Shown here: in pieces, positions 1-8,287 of the stretch | Position numbering within the stretch: position 1 is the first letter of the stretch | How the letters are laid out: every line of letters starts with the position of its first letter | DNA from: Croceibacterium aestuarii | Lineage (GTDB): Bacteria > Pseudomonadota > Alphaproteobacteria > Sphingomonadales > Sphingomonadaceae | Assembly (NCBI RefSeq): GCF_030657335.1 | Contig: NZ_CP131039.1 | Span: 2,558,501-2,622,500 of the forward strand | Length of the DNA stretch: 64,000 nucleotides | Direction: 5' to 3' | Position numbers and translations under genes: made by a program | The notes under the pieces: model-generated | Databases searched by the model: none | Seen by the model: the letters and a program-made list of their open reading frames with translations, nothing else | Told to the model about the DNA's origin: nothing

Positions 1-264
1 CGACTGGGCGTTTGCCAGGCCCGACTGGACCGCAATGTTCTTGCCGACCTGCTCGACGTATTGCGCCTGAGGGCCGGTTTCGGCACCGCCGTATTGGGAG
101 AGAAACTGGGGGTGGTATTCGGCCCCTTGCGACGCCTCCTGCTGGGTGATCGGCGAACCGGCGGGAACGCTGCTGCCGGGCACCGTGGCGCACGCCGCCA
201 GTGCCAGCGAGGCGGCTCCCGAAAGGGCTATCGCCCGAACCGGGCGGCGAATTTCTTTGGACAT
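1..264 (-). CDS. M48-family metalloprotease lipoprotein, N-terminal part (runs off the window)
   Basis: Only the first 88 residues are in the window; the gene continues past position 1. It begins at ATG 264 and has a lipoprotein signal peptide: basic n-region, Ala/Leu core, and a lipobox ending in Cys25. The mature start (HPQFLSQYGG, then YVEQVGKNIAVQSGLANAQ) resembles the region that precedes the HExxH zinc-protease domain in sphingomonad M48 lipoproteins, but the catalytic motif lies outside the window. The expected role is periplasmic quality control as an outer-membrane-anchored zinc protease. It lies 92 nt downstream of accA on the same strand. The family call rests on the N-terminus only. 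Confidence 0.7.
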   Translation of the reverse strand, partial: MSKEIRRPVRAIALSGAASLALAACATVPGSSVPAGSPITQQEASQGAEYHPQFLSQYGGAETGPQAQYVEQVGKNIAVQSGLANAQS

Positions 265-356
265 GAACGGCTCCTCACTTTGCGAGCGCGCGGCCTCGGT
301 GGCGAGCCGCAGCGAATCGTTGCTCAGTGAACCGTCGGGATTTGGCGATGTTCCCG

Positions 357-1337
357 TCAGCCGCCCTGCCGGCGGTCGCGCCGCGAGCGCTTGTCGCCGA
401 TCGACAGGAAGCGGTCCTCACGCATCTTGCGCAGCGCCTTGGCGCTCTTGCCCGAGAGTTTCGCCAATTCGCTTTCGATGGCCTCGGCCAGCGCTGCGGC
501 GACGACTGCGGGATTGCGGTGCGCCCCGCCGATCGGTTCGGGGACGATGCGATCGACCACGCCGAGCTCGACGAGGTCCTGCGCGGTAATCTTCATCGCC
601 TCGGCCGCCTGCGGGGCCTTTTCGGCAGTGCGCCACAGGATCGATGCGCAGCCTTCGGGCGAGATCACCGAGTACACCGCGTGCTCGAGCATCAGCACGC
701 GTTCGGCGCTGGCCAGCGCCACCGCTCCGCCCGAGCCGCCCTCGCCGACGATCGTCGCGACCATCGGCACAGGCAGCGCCAGGCACGCCTCCGTCGAGCG
801 GGCGATCGCCTCGGCCTGGCCGCGCTCTTCGGCCTCGATGCCCGGAAAGGCCCCCGAAGTGTCGACCAGCGTCACCACCGGCAAGCCGAAGCGACCGGCC
901 AGCTCCATCAGGCGGATCGCCTTGCGATAGCCCTCGGGCTTGCCCATGCCGAAGTTGTGGCGAATGCGGCTTTCGGTGTCGTGGCCCTTTTCGTGCCCGA
1001 TCAGCACGACCTTGCGCCCGCCCTTGAGCGTGGCGAGCCCGCCGATGATCGCGCTGTCCTCGCCGAAATGGCGATCGCCGCCGAGCGGCATGAAATCCTC
1101 GAACATGAGGTCGAGCCAGTCCTTGAAGTGCGGGCGCGCGGGATGGCGCGCGACCTGCGTCTTCTGCCACGGCGTCAACGCCTTGTAGGTGCTTTCCAGC
1201 AGCTCGGCGCTCTTCTTCTCGAGCCGCCCGATCTCCGCGGAAATGTCGACGTCGTCACCTGCGGACGCGGCGCGCAGTTCGGCGATACGCGCCTCGAGGG
1301 CCGCCACGGGCTTCTCGAATTCGAGATAGGAAATCAT
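357..1337 (-). CDS. accA: acetyl-CoA carboxylase carboxyltransferase subunit alpha
   Basis: This 326-aa protein is the alpha subunit of the carboxyltransferase that, with AccD, moves CO2 from biotin on AccB to acetyl-CoA, the first committed step of fatty acid synthesis in the cytoplasm. Full-length AccA features are present: the start MISYLEFEKP, the PWQKTQVARHPARPHFKDWL region, a GHEKGHDTESR segment, VDTSGAFPGIEAEERGQ, and the glycine-rich GEGGSGGA motif followed by SVISPEGCASILW. ATG 1337 was chosen because the family begins exactly there; the frame remains open upstream into xerD. It lies 10 nt after the xerD stop and is probably co-transcribed with it. The C-terminal tail is basic. Confidence 0.95.
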   Translation of the reverse strand: MISYLEFEKPVAALEARIAELRAASAGDDVDISAEIGRLEKKSAELLESTYKALTPWQKTQVARHPARPHFKDWLDLMFEDFMPLGGDRHFGEDSAIIGGLATLKGGRKVVLIGHEKGHDTESRIRHNFGMGKPEGYRKAIRLMELAGRFGLPVVTLVDTSGAFPGIEAEERGQAEAIARSTEACLALPVPMVATIVGEGGSGGAVALASAERVLMLEHAVYSVISPEGCASILWRTAEKAPQAAEAMKITAQDLVELGVVDRIVPEPIGGAHRNPAVVAAALAEAIESELAKLSGKSAKALRKMREDRFLSIGDKRSRRDRRQGG

Positions 1338-1347
1338 CGTCGCGGCG

Positions 1348-2196
1348 CTAACCGCCCCGGCGGCGTTCGGCAAGGGGATGGCGCTCGTTGACCAGCGCGA
1401 CGAGCCGCGCCGCATCGACGTGGGTGTAGATCTGCGTGGTGGCGATATCGGCGTGGCCGAGCAGCGTTTGGAGCACTCTCAAGTCGGCCCCGCCCTCGAG
1501 GAGATGGGTGGCGAAAGCGTGCCGCAGGACATGCGGGCTGACCTTGGCCGGATCGATCCCGGCGCGCCCCGCCAGCCCCTTGAGCAATTGGTACAGGCGG
1601 ATTCGGGACAAGTGGTTGCCGCGCGAAGGGAAGAGAAACTTCGTGTTCGCCTCGCGCACCGCCAGCCAGCGTCCGAGCGCCTGCTTCGCGCGGCCCGAAA
1701 CCGGCACCATGCGCTGCTGCCCCCCCTTGCCGACCACGGTCAGGAACGGCGCATCGCGCGGCACTGCGGCAAGCGGCAGCGAAACCAGCTCGGTCGCGCG
1801 CAGGCCGGAGCCGTAGAGCAATTCGAGCAGCGTCAGCAGCCGCACCGCGGGCGGATTTTCGCCTTCGGCCTCGCGCTCCGCGCGGGAGAACAACGCCTCG
1901 ATCTCGGCGTGGCTGAGGATCTTGGGCAGCGGCCGGCGCGTCGCGGGGCGCGGCAGCGCCGGCGAGGGGTCGTCCTTGCGCAGTCCTTCGTCGACGAGGA
2001 ATCCGTAAAACTGGCGCAGCGCCGAGGCTTTGCGCGCGACGCTTGCCGGGGCCAGCGTGCTCCAGGCATTGCCGAGGCCGGCCAGGGCAGCGCGATCCGC
2101 CCCGGCGAGGTCGCCGAGCAGCTCGTCGGCCGCTTCGAGGTCGCGGCGGTAGGCCGCCATGGTGTTGGCCGCTGCCCCCCGCTCGGCGGCGAGCAT
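1348..2196 (-). CDS. xerD: tyrosine recombinase, XerD type
   Basis: This is a site-specific tyrosine recombinase of about 282 aa, expected to act with XerC at dif to resolve chromosome dimers. An N-terminal SAM-like core-binding domain (MLAAERGAAANTMAAYRRDL) is followed by the catalytic domain. The visible catalytic residues are Arg in YGSGLRATE, His and Arg in HVLRHAFATH (near 222-225), His in LLGHAD (near 248) and Tyr in TTQIYTHV (near 257). The start is doubtful. ATG 2196 is the first canonical in-frame start, yet homologous-looking sequence (ISEAIDAFLA) extends to about 2225 with no ATG, GTG or TTG. The length fits XerC/D. No phage or integrative element surrounds it, so a housekeeping role is favoured. 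Confidence 0.85.
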   Translation of the reverse strand: MLAAERGAAANTMAAYRRDLEAADELLGDLAGADRAALAGLGNAWSTLAPASVARKASALRQFYGFLVDEGLRKDDPSPALPRPATRRPLPKILSHAEIEALFSRAEREAEGENPPAVRLLTLLELLYGSGLRATELVSLPLAAVPRDAPFLTVVGKGGQQRMVPVSGRAKQALGRWLAVREANTKFLFPSRGNHLSRIRLYQLLKGLAGRAGIDPAKVSPHVLRHAFATHLLEGGADLRVLQTLLGHADIATTQIYTHVDAARLVALVNERHPLAERRRGG

Positions 2197-2228
2197 GGCG
2201 AGGAAGGCGTCGATCGCCTCGCTGATGG

Positions 2229-4073
2229 CTAGCCTCGCGCCACCGCTTCGGCGGCAATCATGCGGGCTTCGGCATTCAGCCCGACGCGGTCGAGCGCACG
2301 CACGATGTGAAACAGGTGCCGGGCAGTCATCTTGTCCCAGCCGTTGCCCTGCATGCCGAGCCCGGCGAGCAGCGCGACAAGCGCGGAATTTCCGTATTCG
2401 CCGGCCTTGTCGATCGCGTTGCTCCATTTCGTCTCGCGGTCGAGCGATACGCCGAGGCGGCCGGCTTCGGAGCGGACGTCGCCCTCGGCAAGACGCCCGA
2501 GTCCGGCGAGCCCGGCGACGAGGAAGCGCGACTTGCGCTGATCGACGCTCTGGTCGTTGTCGATGAATTCGTCGAGCGCGCCCGAACTCACGTTGCCCTC
2601 GCGGTTCGGCTGGGCGAGCGCGAGCAAGGCCCAGGCCTGGCTGCCCTCCTTGACCTGGCTGCCCCAGCGCATCGCGTTGCGGTCGAGCCCCGCCGTGAGC
2701 ATCGAGGCGATGAACGGTGCGGGATCGGACAGCAGCGCCGTGTCGACCGGCAGGCGCGCCGCGGCATAAGCGGTCAGGACCTGGCGTCCGTACTGCCCTT
2801 CGCCGCCGCCCCAGATGGCTTCTATCGCCGCAGCCCGGTCGGCCGGGTCGGCCGCGACATAGGCCGAGCGCAGCGTGGCCGAGCGATCCTTCGCATCGCC
2901 GGCGACGTCGTCGTCGGCCCAGATCTGGCCGTAGAGGTCGACCATGGCCCGGGAGGACAGGATGCCGTCGCTGCCGGCGCGGTCGGCCGCAGCGGCGCGC
3001 TGATCGAGCGGAACGGCGGGGATCAGGACGTTGGCGCGCATCAGGCGGCCGCTCGCCTTGCTGCGCAGCGCTTCGGGAATCTCGATGCCGAGCGCCCGCG
3101 ACAGCGACATCCGCCACGGCGTCAGTTCGTCGACCCCGTCCCATTCGATATTGACCGCGCGGCGCCCTTCGCCAGCGGCCCCGGCAAATCGCTGGGCCAG
3201 CAGCACGTCGATGCGCGGCGCGGTGCCCCGCGACAGCATCCGATCGAGATTGCGCTCTGCGGTGCGCGATTCGCCGCCGAAGGCATCGCAGATCGCGCGA
3301 ACCATCTGCCATTCGGCATCCTCGCGCAGATCGCCCCTGAGTTCGGCCACCGGGCACATCCCGACGAGATCGCCGGTTTCGAGGTAGGCGTCGAGCGCGG
3401 CGCCGGCGAGCGCGGCATCGTAGTTGGCCGAATCGACGTCCTGCACCAGACGCCGCGCAACCGCGCCCTCGCCCATGCGATTGAGCAGCGCGGCGCGCAG
3501 CGCGGCAAATTCGACCGGGTCCATGTCGGCCGGGGCATTGAGTCGGCTGGCGAGCGCGCGGCGCAGCAGGATGTGGCCCCAACGCGAGACCAGCGGGCCC
3601 TTGGTGCCCGCGATCGCCGCGCGCACCAGCGAGGCCGGCTGCGCCTCGAGCGAACCAGGAGCGAAGCCGCCCTCCCCGGCGCCGAGAATGCCCACTTGCT
3701 CGAGCGCGCGGCGAGCCCCCGGGGGGATGTCGTACTTGGGCTTGAGGCCGAACAGTTCGTCGAGCTCGCCGCTGTCCATCTTCTCGAGCTCGGCGATGCT
3801 CGGCAAGTTCTTGGGAACCGTCGTCGGCATGAGATTGGGGTCGTTCGGCGCACCGGGAAGCGGCTGAACCACCGGACCGGCGCCGGGCGCCGGGGTCGGT
3901 GCCGCCCCGGCGGGAGCCTCGGGGCGCGGCGCCGCGCTGGGGCGCGGGGCCGGGGCCGGCGTGGGCGCGGGATTCTGGAAGATCGGGGGGAGCAGCGATT
4001 CGGGGCTTCCGGCAAGCGCCAGAGCCGGCGTCAGGGCAAGCGCGGCGCCGGCAAGCCAGGTCGTGCGCTTCAC
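2229..4073 (-). CDS. exported hypothetical protein, proline/alanine-rich N-terminus
   Basis: I do not recognise a characterised family for this 614-aa protein. GTG 4073 overlaps the stop of the preceding 44-aa gene by 4 nt (GTGA). A Sec signal peptide (residues 1 to about 20, ending ALALAG) is followed by a low-complexity Pro/Ala stretch (about 30-75). The rest is a long, mostly helical, repeat-like region rich in Ala, Leu and Arg (for example LLRRALASRL, LLNRMGEGAVARRLVQD), suggesting an alpha-solenoid in the periplasm. It sits between the small membrane gene and xerD, all leftward and probably one operon. No catalytic motif is apparent. Confidence 0.8.
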   Translation of the reverse strand: MKRTTWLAGAALALTPALALAGSPESLLPPIFQNPAPTPAPAPRPSAAPRPEAPAGAAPTPAPGAGPVVQPLPGAPNDPNLMPTTVPKNLPSIAELEKMDSGELDELFGLKPKYDIPPGARRALEQVGILGAGEGGFAPGSLEAQPASLVRAAIAGTKGPLVSRWGHILLRRALASRLNAPADMDPVEFAALRAALLNRMGEGAVARRLVQDVDSANYDAALAGAALDAYLETGDLVGMCPVAELRGDLREDAEWQMVRAICDAFGGESRTAERNLDRMLSRGTAPRIDVLLAQRFAGAAGEGRRAVNIEWDGVDELTPWRMSLSRALGIEIPEALRSKASGRLMRANVLIPAVPLDQRAAAADRAGSDGILSSRAMVDLYGQIWADDDVAGDAKDRSATLRSAYVAADPADRAAAIEAIWGGGEGQYGRQVLTAYAAARLPVDTALLSDPAPFIASMLTAGLDRNAMRWGSQVKEGSQAWALLALAQPNREGNVSSGALDEFIDNDQSVDQRKSRFLVAGLAGLGRLAEGDVRSEAGRLGVSLDRETKWSNAIDKAGEYGNSALVALLAGLGMQGNGWDKMTARHLFHIVRALDRVGLNAEARMIAAEAVARG

Positions 4074-4204
4074 TGCCCCGCCCCCGGCAGTTCGACGGTC
4101 TGCTCGATCATGTGCGGCTCCTCGCGTCCACCGTCGATCCAGGCAAAAGCTATCACGGCCAGCACCAGCACCACGAGGGCGATCACGATCCTTTTGCGTC
4201 CCAT
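4070..4204 (-). CDS. small single-pass membrane protein (44 aa)
   Basis: This 44-aa peptide starts at ATG 4204 with a basic n-region (MGRKR), then one hydrophobic helix (IVIALVVLVLAVIAFAW) and a short acidic tail. Its stop overlaps the GTG start of the 614-aa exported protein by 4 nt, so the two are translationally coupled. It is divergent from aroK, with only 47 nt between the start codons. No family is recognised. It may be a membrane anchor or partner for the exported protein, which is an inference from coupling alone. Confidence 0.6.
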   Translation of the reverse strand: MGRKRIVIALVVLVLAVIAFAWIDGGREEPHMIEQTVELPGAGQ

Positions 4205-4251
4205 TCGGCAATCCTTGCGCAGGCGTCTAGAGACAGTTAGCGCGTGCGGCA

Positions 4252-4821
4252 ATGACCTTGGACACCCCCACCCTCAACGATGCGGAAATCCGCCAGCTCG
4301 CCATCCGGCTCGACCGGCCGGTCGTGCTGGTGGGCATGATGGGCGTGGGCAAGTCGACCGTCGGACGCAAGCTCGCCGCACTGCTCGACCTCCCGTTCGT
4401 CGATGCCGACGACGAGATTTCCGATGCGGCGCAGTTGTCGATCGAGGAAATCTTCGAGCGCTTTGGCGAAGCCTATTTCCGCGACGGCGAACGGCGCGTC
4501 ATCGCCCGGCTGCTCGAAGGCGGCCCTTCGGTCATCGCCACCGGGGGCGGCGCTTTCGCCCAGGACGAAACCCGGGCCATGATCCTCGAGCGCGGTCTCG
4601 CCGTCTGGCTCGACAGCGACCTGTCCACGCTGGTCGACCGGACCAGCCGCAAGGACAATCGCCCGTTGCTCAAGGGCGGCGACCCGGCCAAGATACTGGC
4701 CGAGCTGAAGGAAAAGCGCGATCCGCACTACGCCCAGGCGCCCGTCCACGTGATCAGCGGCAAGGGACCGCATGGCGACACCGTTACCCGTATTCTGGGG
4801 GCCTTGGCCGCATGCCTGTGA
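4252..4821 (+). CDS. aroK: shikimate kinase
   Basis: This 189-aa cytoplasmic kinase phosphorylates shikimate at the 3-hydroxyl with ATP in the chorismate pathway. The Walker A P-loop GMMGVGKST lies at residues 28-36. The substrate-binding acidic pair follows in FVDADDEI (51-54), then the GGG shikimate-binding motif (98-100) and the lid segment containing DNRPLL. A short N-terminal extension of about 20 aa precedes the core. The stop codon overlaps the aroB start region by 10 nt, so aroK-aroB is one operon with consecutive pathway functions. Confidence 0.95.
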   Translation: MTLDTPTLNDAEIRQLAIRLDRPVVLVGMMGVGKSTVGRKLAALLDLPFVDADDEISDAAQLSIEEIFERFGEAYFRDGERRVIARLLEGGPSVIATGGGAFAQDETRAMILERGLAVWLDSDLSTLVDRTSRKDNRPLLKGGDPAKILAELKEKRDPHYAQAPVHVISGKGPHGDTVTRILGALAACL

Positions 4822-5921
4822 TCGGCGTTGCGCTCGCGGGGCGCGCGTACGAAGTGCGCGTGGGCGGCGGCCTGCTCGCCGATCTGCCGGCGCAGTGCGG
4901 CAAGCTGCTGCGCAAGCGCCGGGTGCCCATAATCACCGACGAAAACGTTGCCGAAAGCTGGCGCGGCGTCGTGCAGCAAAGCCTCGAATCCGCCGGCTTC
5001 GAACCCCAATGGCTGGTCCACGCGCCGGGCGAGGGTGCGAAGTCCTGGAGTGGTCTCGAGCGCACTCTTGACTGGCTGCTTGGCCAGGAAGTCGAGCGCG
5101 GCGACCACATCCTCGCGCTGGGCGGCGGGGTGATCGGCGATCTGACCGGGTTTGCCGCCGCAATCCTCAAGCGCGGCTGCGGCTTCATCCAGTTGCCGAC
5201 CAGCCTGCTGGCGCAGGTCGACAGCTCGGTCGGCGGCAAGACCGCGATCAATGCCGCGGCGGGCAAGAACCTCGTCGGCGCGTTCCACCAGCCTGCGCTC
5301 GTGCTCGCCGACCTCGACACGCTCGCCACCCTGCCGGCGCGCGAACTGCGCTGCGGCTATGCCGAGGTCATCAAGTACGGGATTCTCGGCGATAGAACCT
5401 TCTTCGACTGGTGCGAGGCGGAAGGTGCCAAGGTCGTCGGCGGCGACCGCACGGCGCAGCAATATGCCGTGACCAAGAGCGTCGAGGCCAAGGCGCGGAT
5501 CGTCGCCGAAGACGAGCGCGAGACCACGGGCAAGCGCGCCCTGCTCAACCTCGGCCACACCTTCGGCCATGCGCTCGAGGCCGAGACCGGCTTTTCCGAC
5601 AAGCTGCTCCACGGCGAAGGCGTCGCGCTCGGGATGGTGCTCGCCGCGCGCTACTCGGCCCGCCGTGGGTATATCGGCGTCGATGACGCGGCCCGCATCA
5701 CCGCGGCGATCGATGCCGCCGGACTGCCGAGCGAGATCGCGGCTCTGGGCCTGGCCGCCGACGGGCGCGCGCTCGCCGCGCACATGCTGCACGACAAGAA
5801 AATGGACGCAGGCACCCTGCCCTTCATTCTCCTGCGCGGCATCGGCGAGGCGTTCCTCGACAAGGAGGTCTCGCTCGGCGACGTCGCCGCGTTCCTCGAC
5901 GAGGAACTGCAGGCGCACTGA
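4812..5921 (+). CDS. aroB: 3-dehydroquinate synthase
   Basis: This 369-aa NAD- and divalent-metal-dependent enzyme converts DAHP to 3-dehydroquinate, the second step of the shikimate pathway. The hallmarks are LALGGGVIGDLTGFAAA, the LPTSLLAQVDSSVGGKTAIN block, and metal/substrate residues in GYAEVIKYG, NLGHTFGHALE and LLHGEGVALGM. ATG 4812 lies inside the end of aroK and gives the standard AroB N-terminus (MPVIGVALAGRAYEV). The open frame extends far upstream but that part is not coding. The 414 nt that follow before the next gene mark the operon end. Confidence 0.96.
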   Translation: MPVIGVALAGRAYEVRVGGGLLADLPAQCGKLLRKRRVPIITDENVAESWRGVVQQSLESAGFEPQWLVHAPGEGAKSWSGLERTLDWLLGQEVERGDHILALGGGVIGDLTGFAAAILKRGCGFIQLPTSLLAQVDSSVGGKTAINAAAGKNLVGAFHQPALVLADLDTLATLPARELRCGYAEVIKYGILGDRTFFDWCEAEGAKVVGGDRTAQQYAVTKSVEAKARIVAEDERETTGKRALLNLGHTFGHALEAETGFSDKLLHGEGVALGMVLAARYSARRGYIGVDDAARITAAIDAAGLPSEIAALGLAADGRALAAHMLHDKKMDAGTLPFILLRGIGEAFLDKEVSLGDVAAFLDEELQAH

Positions 5922-6335
5922 GCGCCGCGGCGGATCGACGTTGGGCGGTCTCGCGCCGGCTCGCTGCTTGCCGCCGCTGGCCAGGTGGGGGCACGGCGCG
6001 AAAACGCTTTCCTACACGGCGCCGACCTGCCTAGTTTGCTGCCATGCGCCGCCTCGCCTCCCTGCACGCCCACGATCCGTCTCGGGGCCAGGCCTGCGCC
6101 ATTCACGGAAATCTTTTCCCGAACCCTGTGGCTGTAACCCGAGAAGGCTGTGACGATTTCGAGATCAAGACTCTGGAAACACACCAGTTTTTCAGACTCT
6201 CGCCAGGGTTACTCCTGTCGCTTTAGTAACCCTGCCGCAGCGGCCCGCCGGCGGCTCGAGCGGCGAGATTTGCGCGAGACATGACGCCGTCTGCACGATA
6301 AGCGGTCGCAAACGAAACCATTGAGGATTGCCTGA
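5922..6335. other. 414-nt non-coding gap between aroB and the POT transporter
   Basis: No convincing ORF is present; short open frames here lack start context. The left part is GC-rich and without recognisable structure. The right part (from about 6100) is less GC-rich and contains a perfect 10-bp inverted repeat at 6204-6234, listed separately. It presumably holds the promoter of the transporter gene. I see no rho-independent terminator after aroB. Confidence 0.5.
6204..6234. promoter_or_regulatory. perfect 10-bp inverted repeat upstream of the peptide transporter
   Basis: CAGGGTTACT at 6204-6213 is repeated in exact inverse as AGTAACCCTG at 6225-6234, with an 11-nt spacer. It lies 101 nt before the transporter ATG. 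There is no following T-run, so a DNA-binding dyad (operator) or a 5'-UTR hairpin is more likely than a terminator. The binding protein is unknown. Confidence 0.5.
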
Positions 6336-7742
6336 ATGTCCGTTGCCGAAGCCGAACCCGAGAACCTCGACGTGGTTACCGACCCCCACGACCGCGCCTT
6401 TCTCGGCCAGCCCAAGGGGCTCGGCTTCCTGGCCCTGGTCGAAGGCTGCGAGCGCTTCAGCTACTATTCGATGCAGACGCTGCTGGCGCTCTACATGGTC
6501 AATTACCTGCTCACGCCCGAGCAATTCGGCACCGTGGCGGGTCTCGGCTGGCTCCAGAACAACTGGTACGACGGCAAGCAAGGCCAGGTCCTCGCCTCGG
6601 CGATCTTCGGCGACTACACCGCGCTCGTCTACCTCACCCCGATCCTCGGCGGCATCGTCGCCGATAAATGGCTCGGCCGCCGGGGCGCGCTGGTCGCGGG
6701 CGGCTTGATCATGTCGCTCGGACACTTCCTGATGGCCATCCAGCCGGCCTTCCTCTTCGCCCTGCTGTGCCTGATCGTCGGCGTCGGGCTGTTCAAGGGC
6801 AACATCGCCAGCCAGGTCGGCGAGCTTTACGGGCCGAACGACAAGCGCCGGGCGATGGCCTTCCAGATCTTCTACATCGCCATCCAGCTCTCGGTCATCG
6901 CCGCCCCGCTCATTTCCGGCACGGCGGGTGAGAAGCTCGGCTGGCACTACGGCTTCGGCTGCGCCGGCGTGGTCATGGTCATCGGCCTTCTCGTCTACCT
7001 GCGCGCCCGGCCCTACCTGCCCGAAGACCAGCGCGACCGGCCAAAGACCGCCGAGAAGGTCAAGAGCTTCGAAAAGGGCGACGGCATGCGCATATTCGCG
7101 CTGATCCTGCTGGTCCCCGCGCTCGCCGTGACGCTGCTGCCCAACCAGGAAATGGGCAACGCCTACATGATCTGGGCCGACCAGCACTTCGATCTCACCT
7201 TTGCCGGCTTCCGCATGCCGACGACCTGGCTGATCTCCTACGATTCGATCGTCAGCTTCGGCACGCTGGTCGGCATCACCTGGTTCTGGAAGTGGCGCGC
7301 GGATCGCGGCAAGTGGGAGCCGGACGAACTCGGCAAGCTCATCATCGGCGCGGTGTTCAACATCGCCGGGGCGCTATGCCTCTACTTCGCCGCGCTGACC
7401 CAGGGCGACGGCAAGATCGGCCTGATTTGGCCGGCCATGTTCCACCTGCTCAACGACATCGGCTTCGGCCACGTGCTGCCGGTCAGCCTGGCGCTGGTCT
7501 CCAAGGTCTCGCCCCGCAGGATGCTCGCGACCTCGGTCGGCATCTACTACCTGTCGTTCTTCCTCGCCAACAAGATCGTCGGCGAGGTCGGCGGTTGGTA
7601 TTCGACGATGTCGACCCCGCAGTTCTGGCTGGTCCACGTCGGGGCGGCCGTGGCCGGGCTGGTGTTCTTCGCCGCCTTCAAGCTGTTCGGCGGAACCCTG
7701 TTCGAAGGGAACGAGCACAACAAGGTCGCGGCTGCCGCCTAG
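6336..7742 (+). CDS. POT/PTR2-family proton-dependent oligopeptide transporter
   Basis: This 468-aa inner-membrane MFS protein imports di- and tripeptides with protons. The POT signature ExxERFxYY appears as EGCERFSYY near residues 34-42, at the end of the first membrane helix region. Later blocks such as LFKGNIASQVGELY and the AFQIFYIAIQL helix match the PTR2 pattern. About 12-14 hydrophobic segments are visible. ATG 6336 has a weak upstream purine stretch. Its 3' end overlaps the convergent YetF-like gene by 4 nt. The upstream dyad at 6204-6234 may regulate it. Confidence 0.9.
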   Translation: MSVAEAEPENLDVVTDPHDRAFLGQPKGLGFLALVEGCERFSYYSMQTLLALYMVNYLLTPEQFGTVAGLGWLQNNWYDGKQGQVLASAIFGDYTALVYLTPILGGIVADKWLGRRGALVAGGLIMSLGHFLMAIQPAFLFALLCLIVGVGLFKGNIASQVGELYGPNDKRRAMAFQIFYIAIQLSVIAAPLISGTAGEKLGWHYGFGCAGVVMVIGLLVYLRARPYLPEDQRDRPKTAEKVKSFEKGDGMRIFALILLVPALAVTLLPNQEMGNAYMIWADQHFDLTFAGFRMPTTWLISYDSIVSFGTLVGITWFWKWRADRGKWEPDELGKLIIGAVFNIAGALCLYFAALTQGDGKIGLIWPAMFHLLNDIGFGHVLPVSLALVSKVSPRRMLATSVGIYYLSFFLANKIVGEVGGWYSTMSTPQFWLVHVGAAVAGLVFFAAFKLFGGTLFEGNEHNKVAAAA

Positions 7743-8263
7743 CCTCGGGCGTCGCTCTCGCGCAGCAGCGGCGCGAGCGCGCTATGTTTGCTTGCCGGGA
7801 CGCCCGCGATGACGCTGAAGCCGCCGTCGGTTTCGAGCACGACCGCGGCGATGTCCTCGATGTCGCCGTGACCCTGCTTGCGGATCGCTTCCTCGATTTC
7901 GGCATGCGTCACCCGTTCATGCCGCATCGCATCCTCTAGAAACGCCCCGTCCCGCAGCAATATCCGCGCCTCGGAGCGGATCAGCCTCTTGAACCACCCG
8001 AGCCGCAGCGAGAGCCAGGTGACCAGCGCCTGGAGCAACAGCAGACCGGCGAGCGCCGCCAGGCCGTCGGCCAGGCTGGTGTCCTTGAGCAGGATCATGC
8101 TGGCGAGAGTCGAGCCGAGCGCGACGGTGACCACGAAATCGAAGGCGTTGAGCTTGGACAGCGAACGCTTTCCCGCGACCCGCAACAGCACGATGACCGC
8201 GACGTAGGCGCTCGCTGCGGAGAGCAAAATTCGGACGATGTCGGACCAGGTATCGAACCACAT
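7739..8263 (-). CDS. DUF421 / YetF-family membrane protein
   Basis: This 174-aa protein has three N-terminal membrane helices (about residues 10-95) and a C-terminal soluble DUF421 domain. Typical YetF elements are GKRSLSKLNAFDFVVTVALGS, RILLRDGAFLEDAMRHERVTHAEIEEAIRKQG, and IAAVVLETDGGFSVI. The family is widespread and of largely unknown function in alphaproteobacteria (YetF-type proteins are implicated in spore or membrane biology in bacilli). It starts at ATG 8263, 24 nt after the DUF488 gene on the same strand, and ends in a 4-nt convergent overlap with the POT transporter. Confidence 0.85.
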   Translation of the reverse strand: MWFDTWSDIVRILLSAASAYVAVIVLLRVAGKRSLSKLNAFDFVVTVALGSTLASMILLKDTSLADGLAALAGLLLLQALVTWLSLRLGWFKRLIRSEARILLRDGAFLEDAMRHERVTHAEIEEAIRKQGHGDIEDIAAVVLETDGGFSVIAGVPASKHSALAPLLRESDARG

Positions 8264-8287
8264 GCCCGACTTACGCTTGGGAGGCCG

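Noticed and set aside
1348..2196. Phage integrase marking a mobile element
   Set aside because: No attachment-site repeats, tRNA or phage genes nearby; it sits in a housekeeping run beside accA, so XerD-type is more likely.
2307..4800. Long rightward open frame continuous with aroB (over 1200 codons)
   Set aside because: Only the part from 4812 matches AroB. The upstream part is antisense to the exported-protein gene and aroK and is Arg/Gly/Ala-rich shadow translation, as expected in high-GC DNA.
6044..6226. 60-codon frame before the POT gene
   Set aside because: No ribosome-binding site or hydrophobic/structural pattern, and it runs into the inverted repeat.
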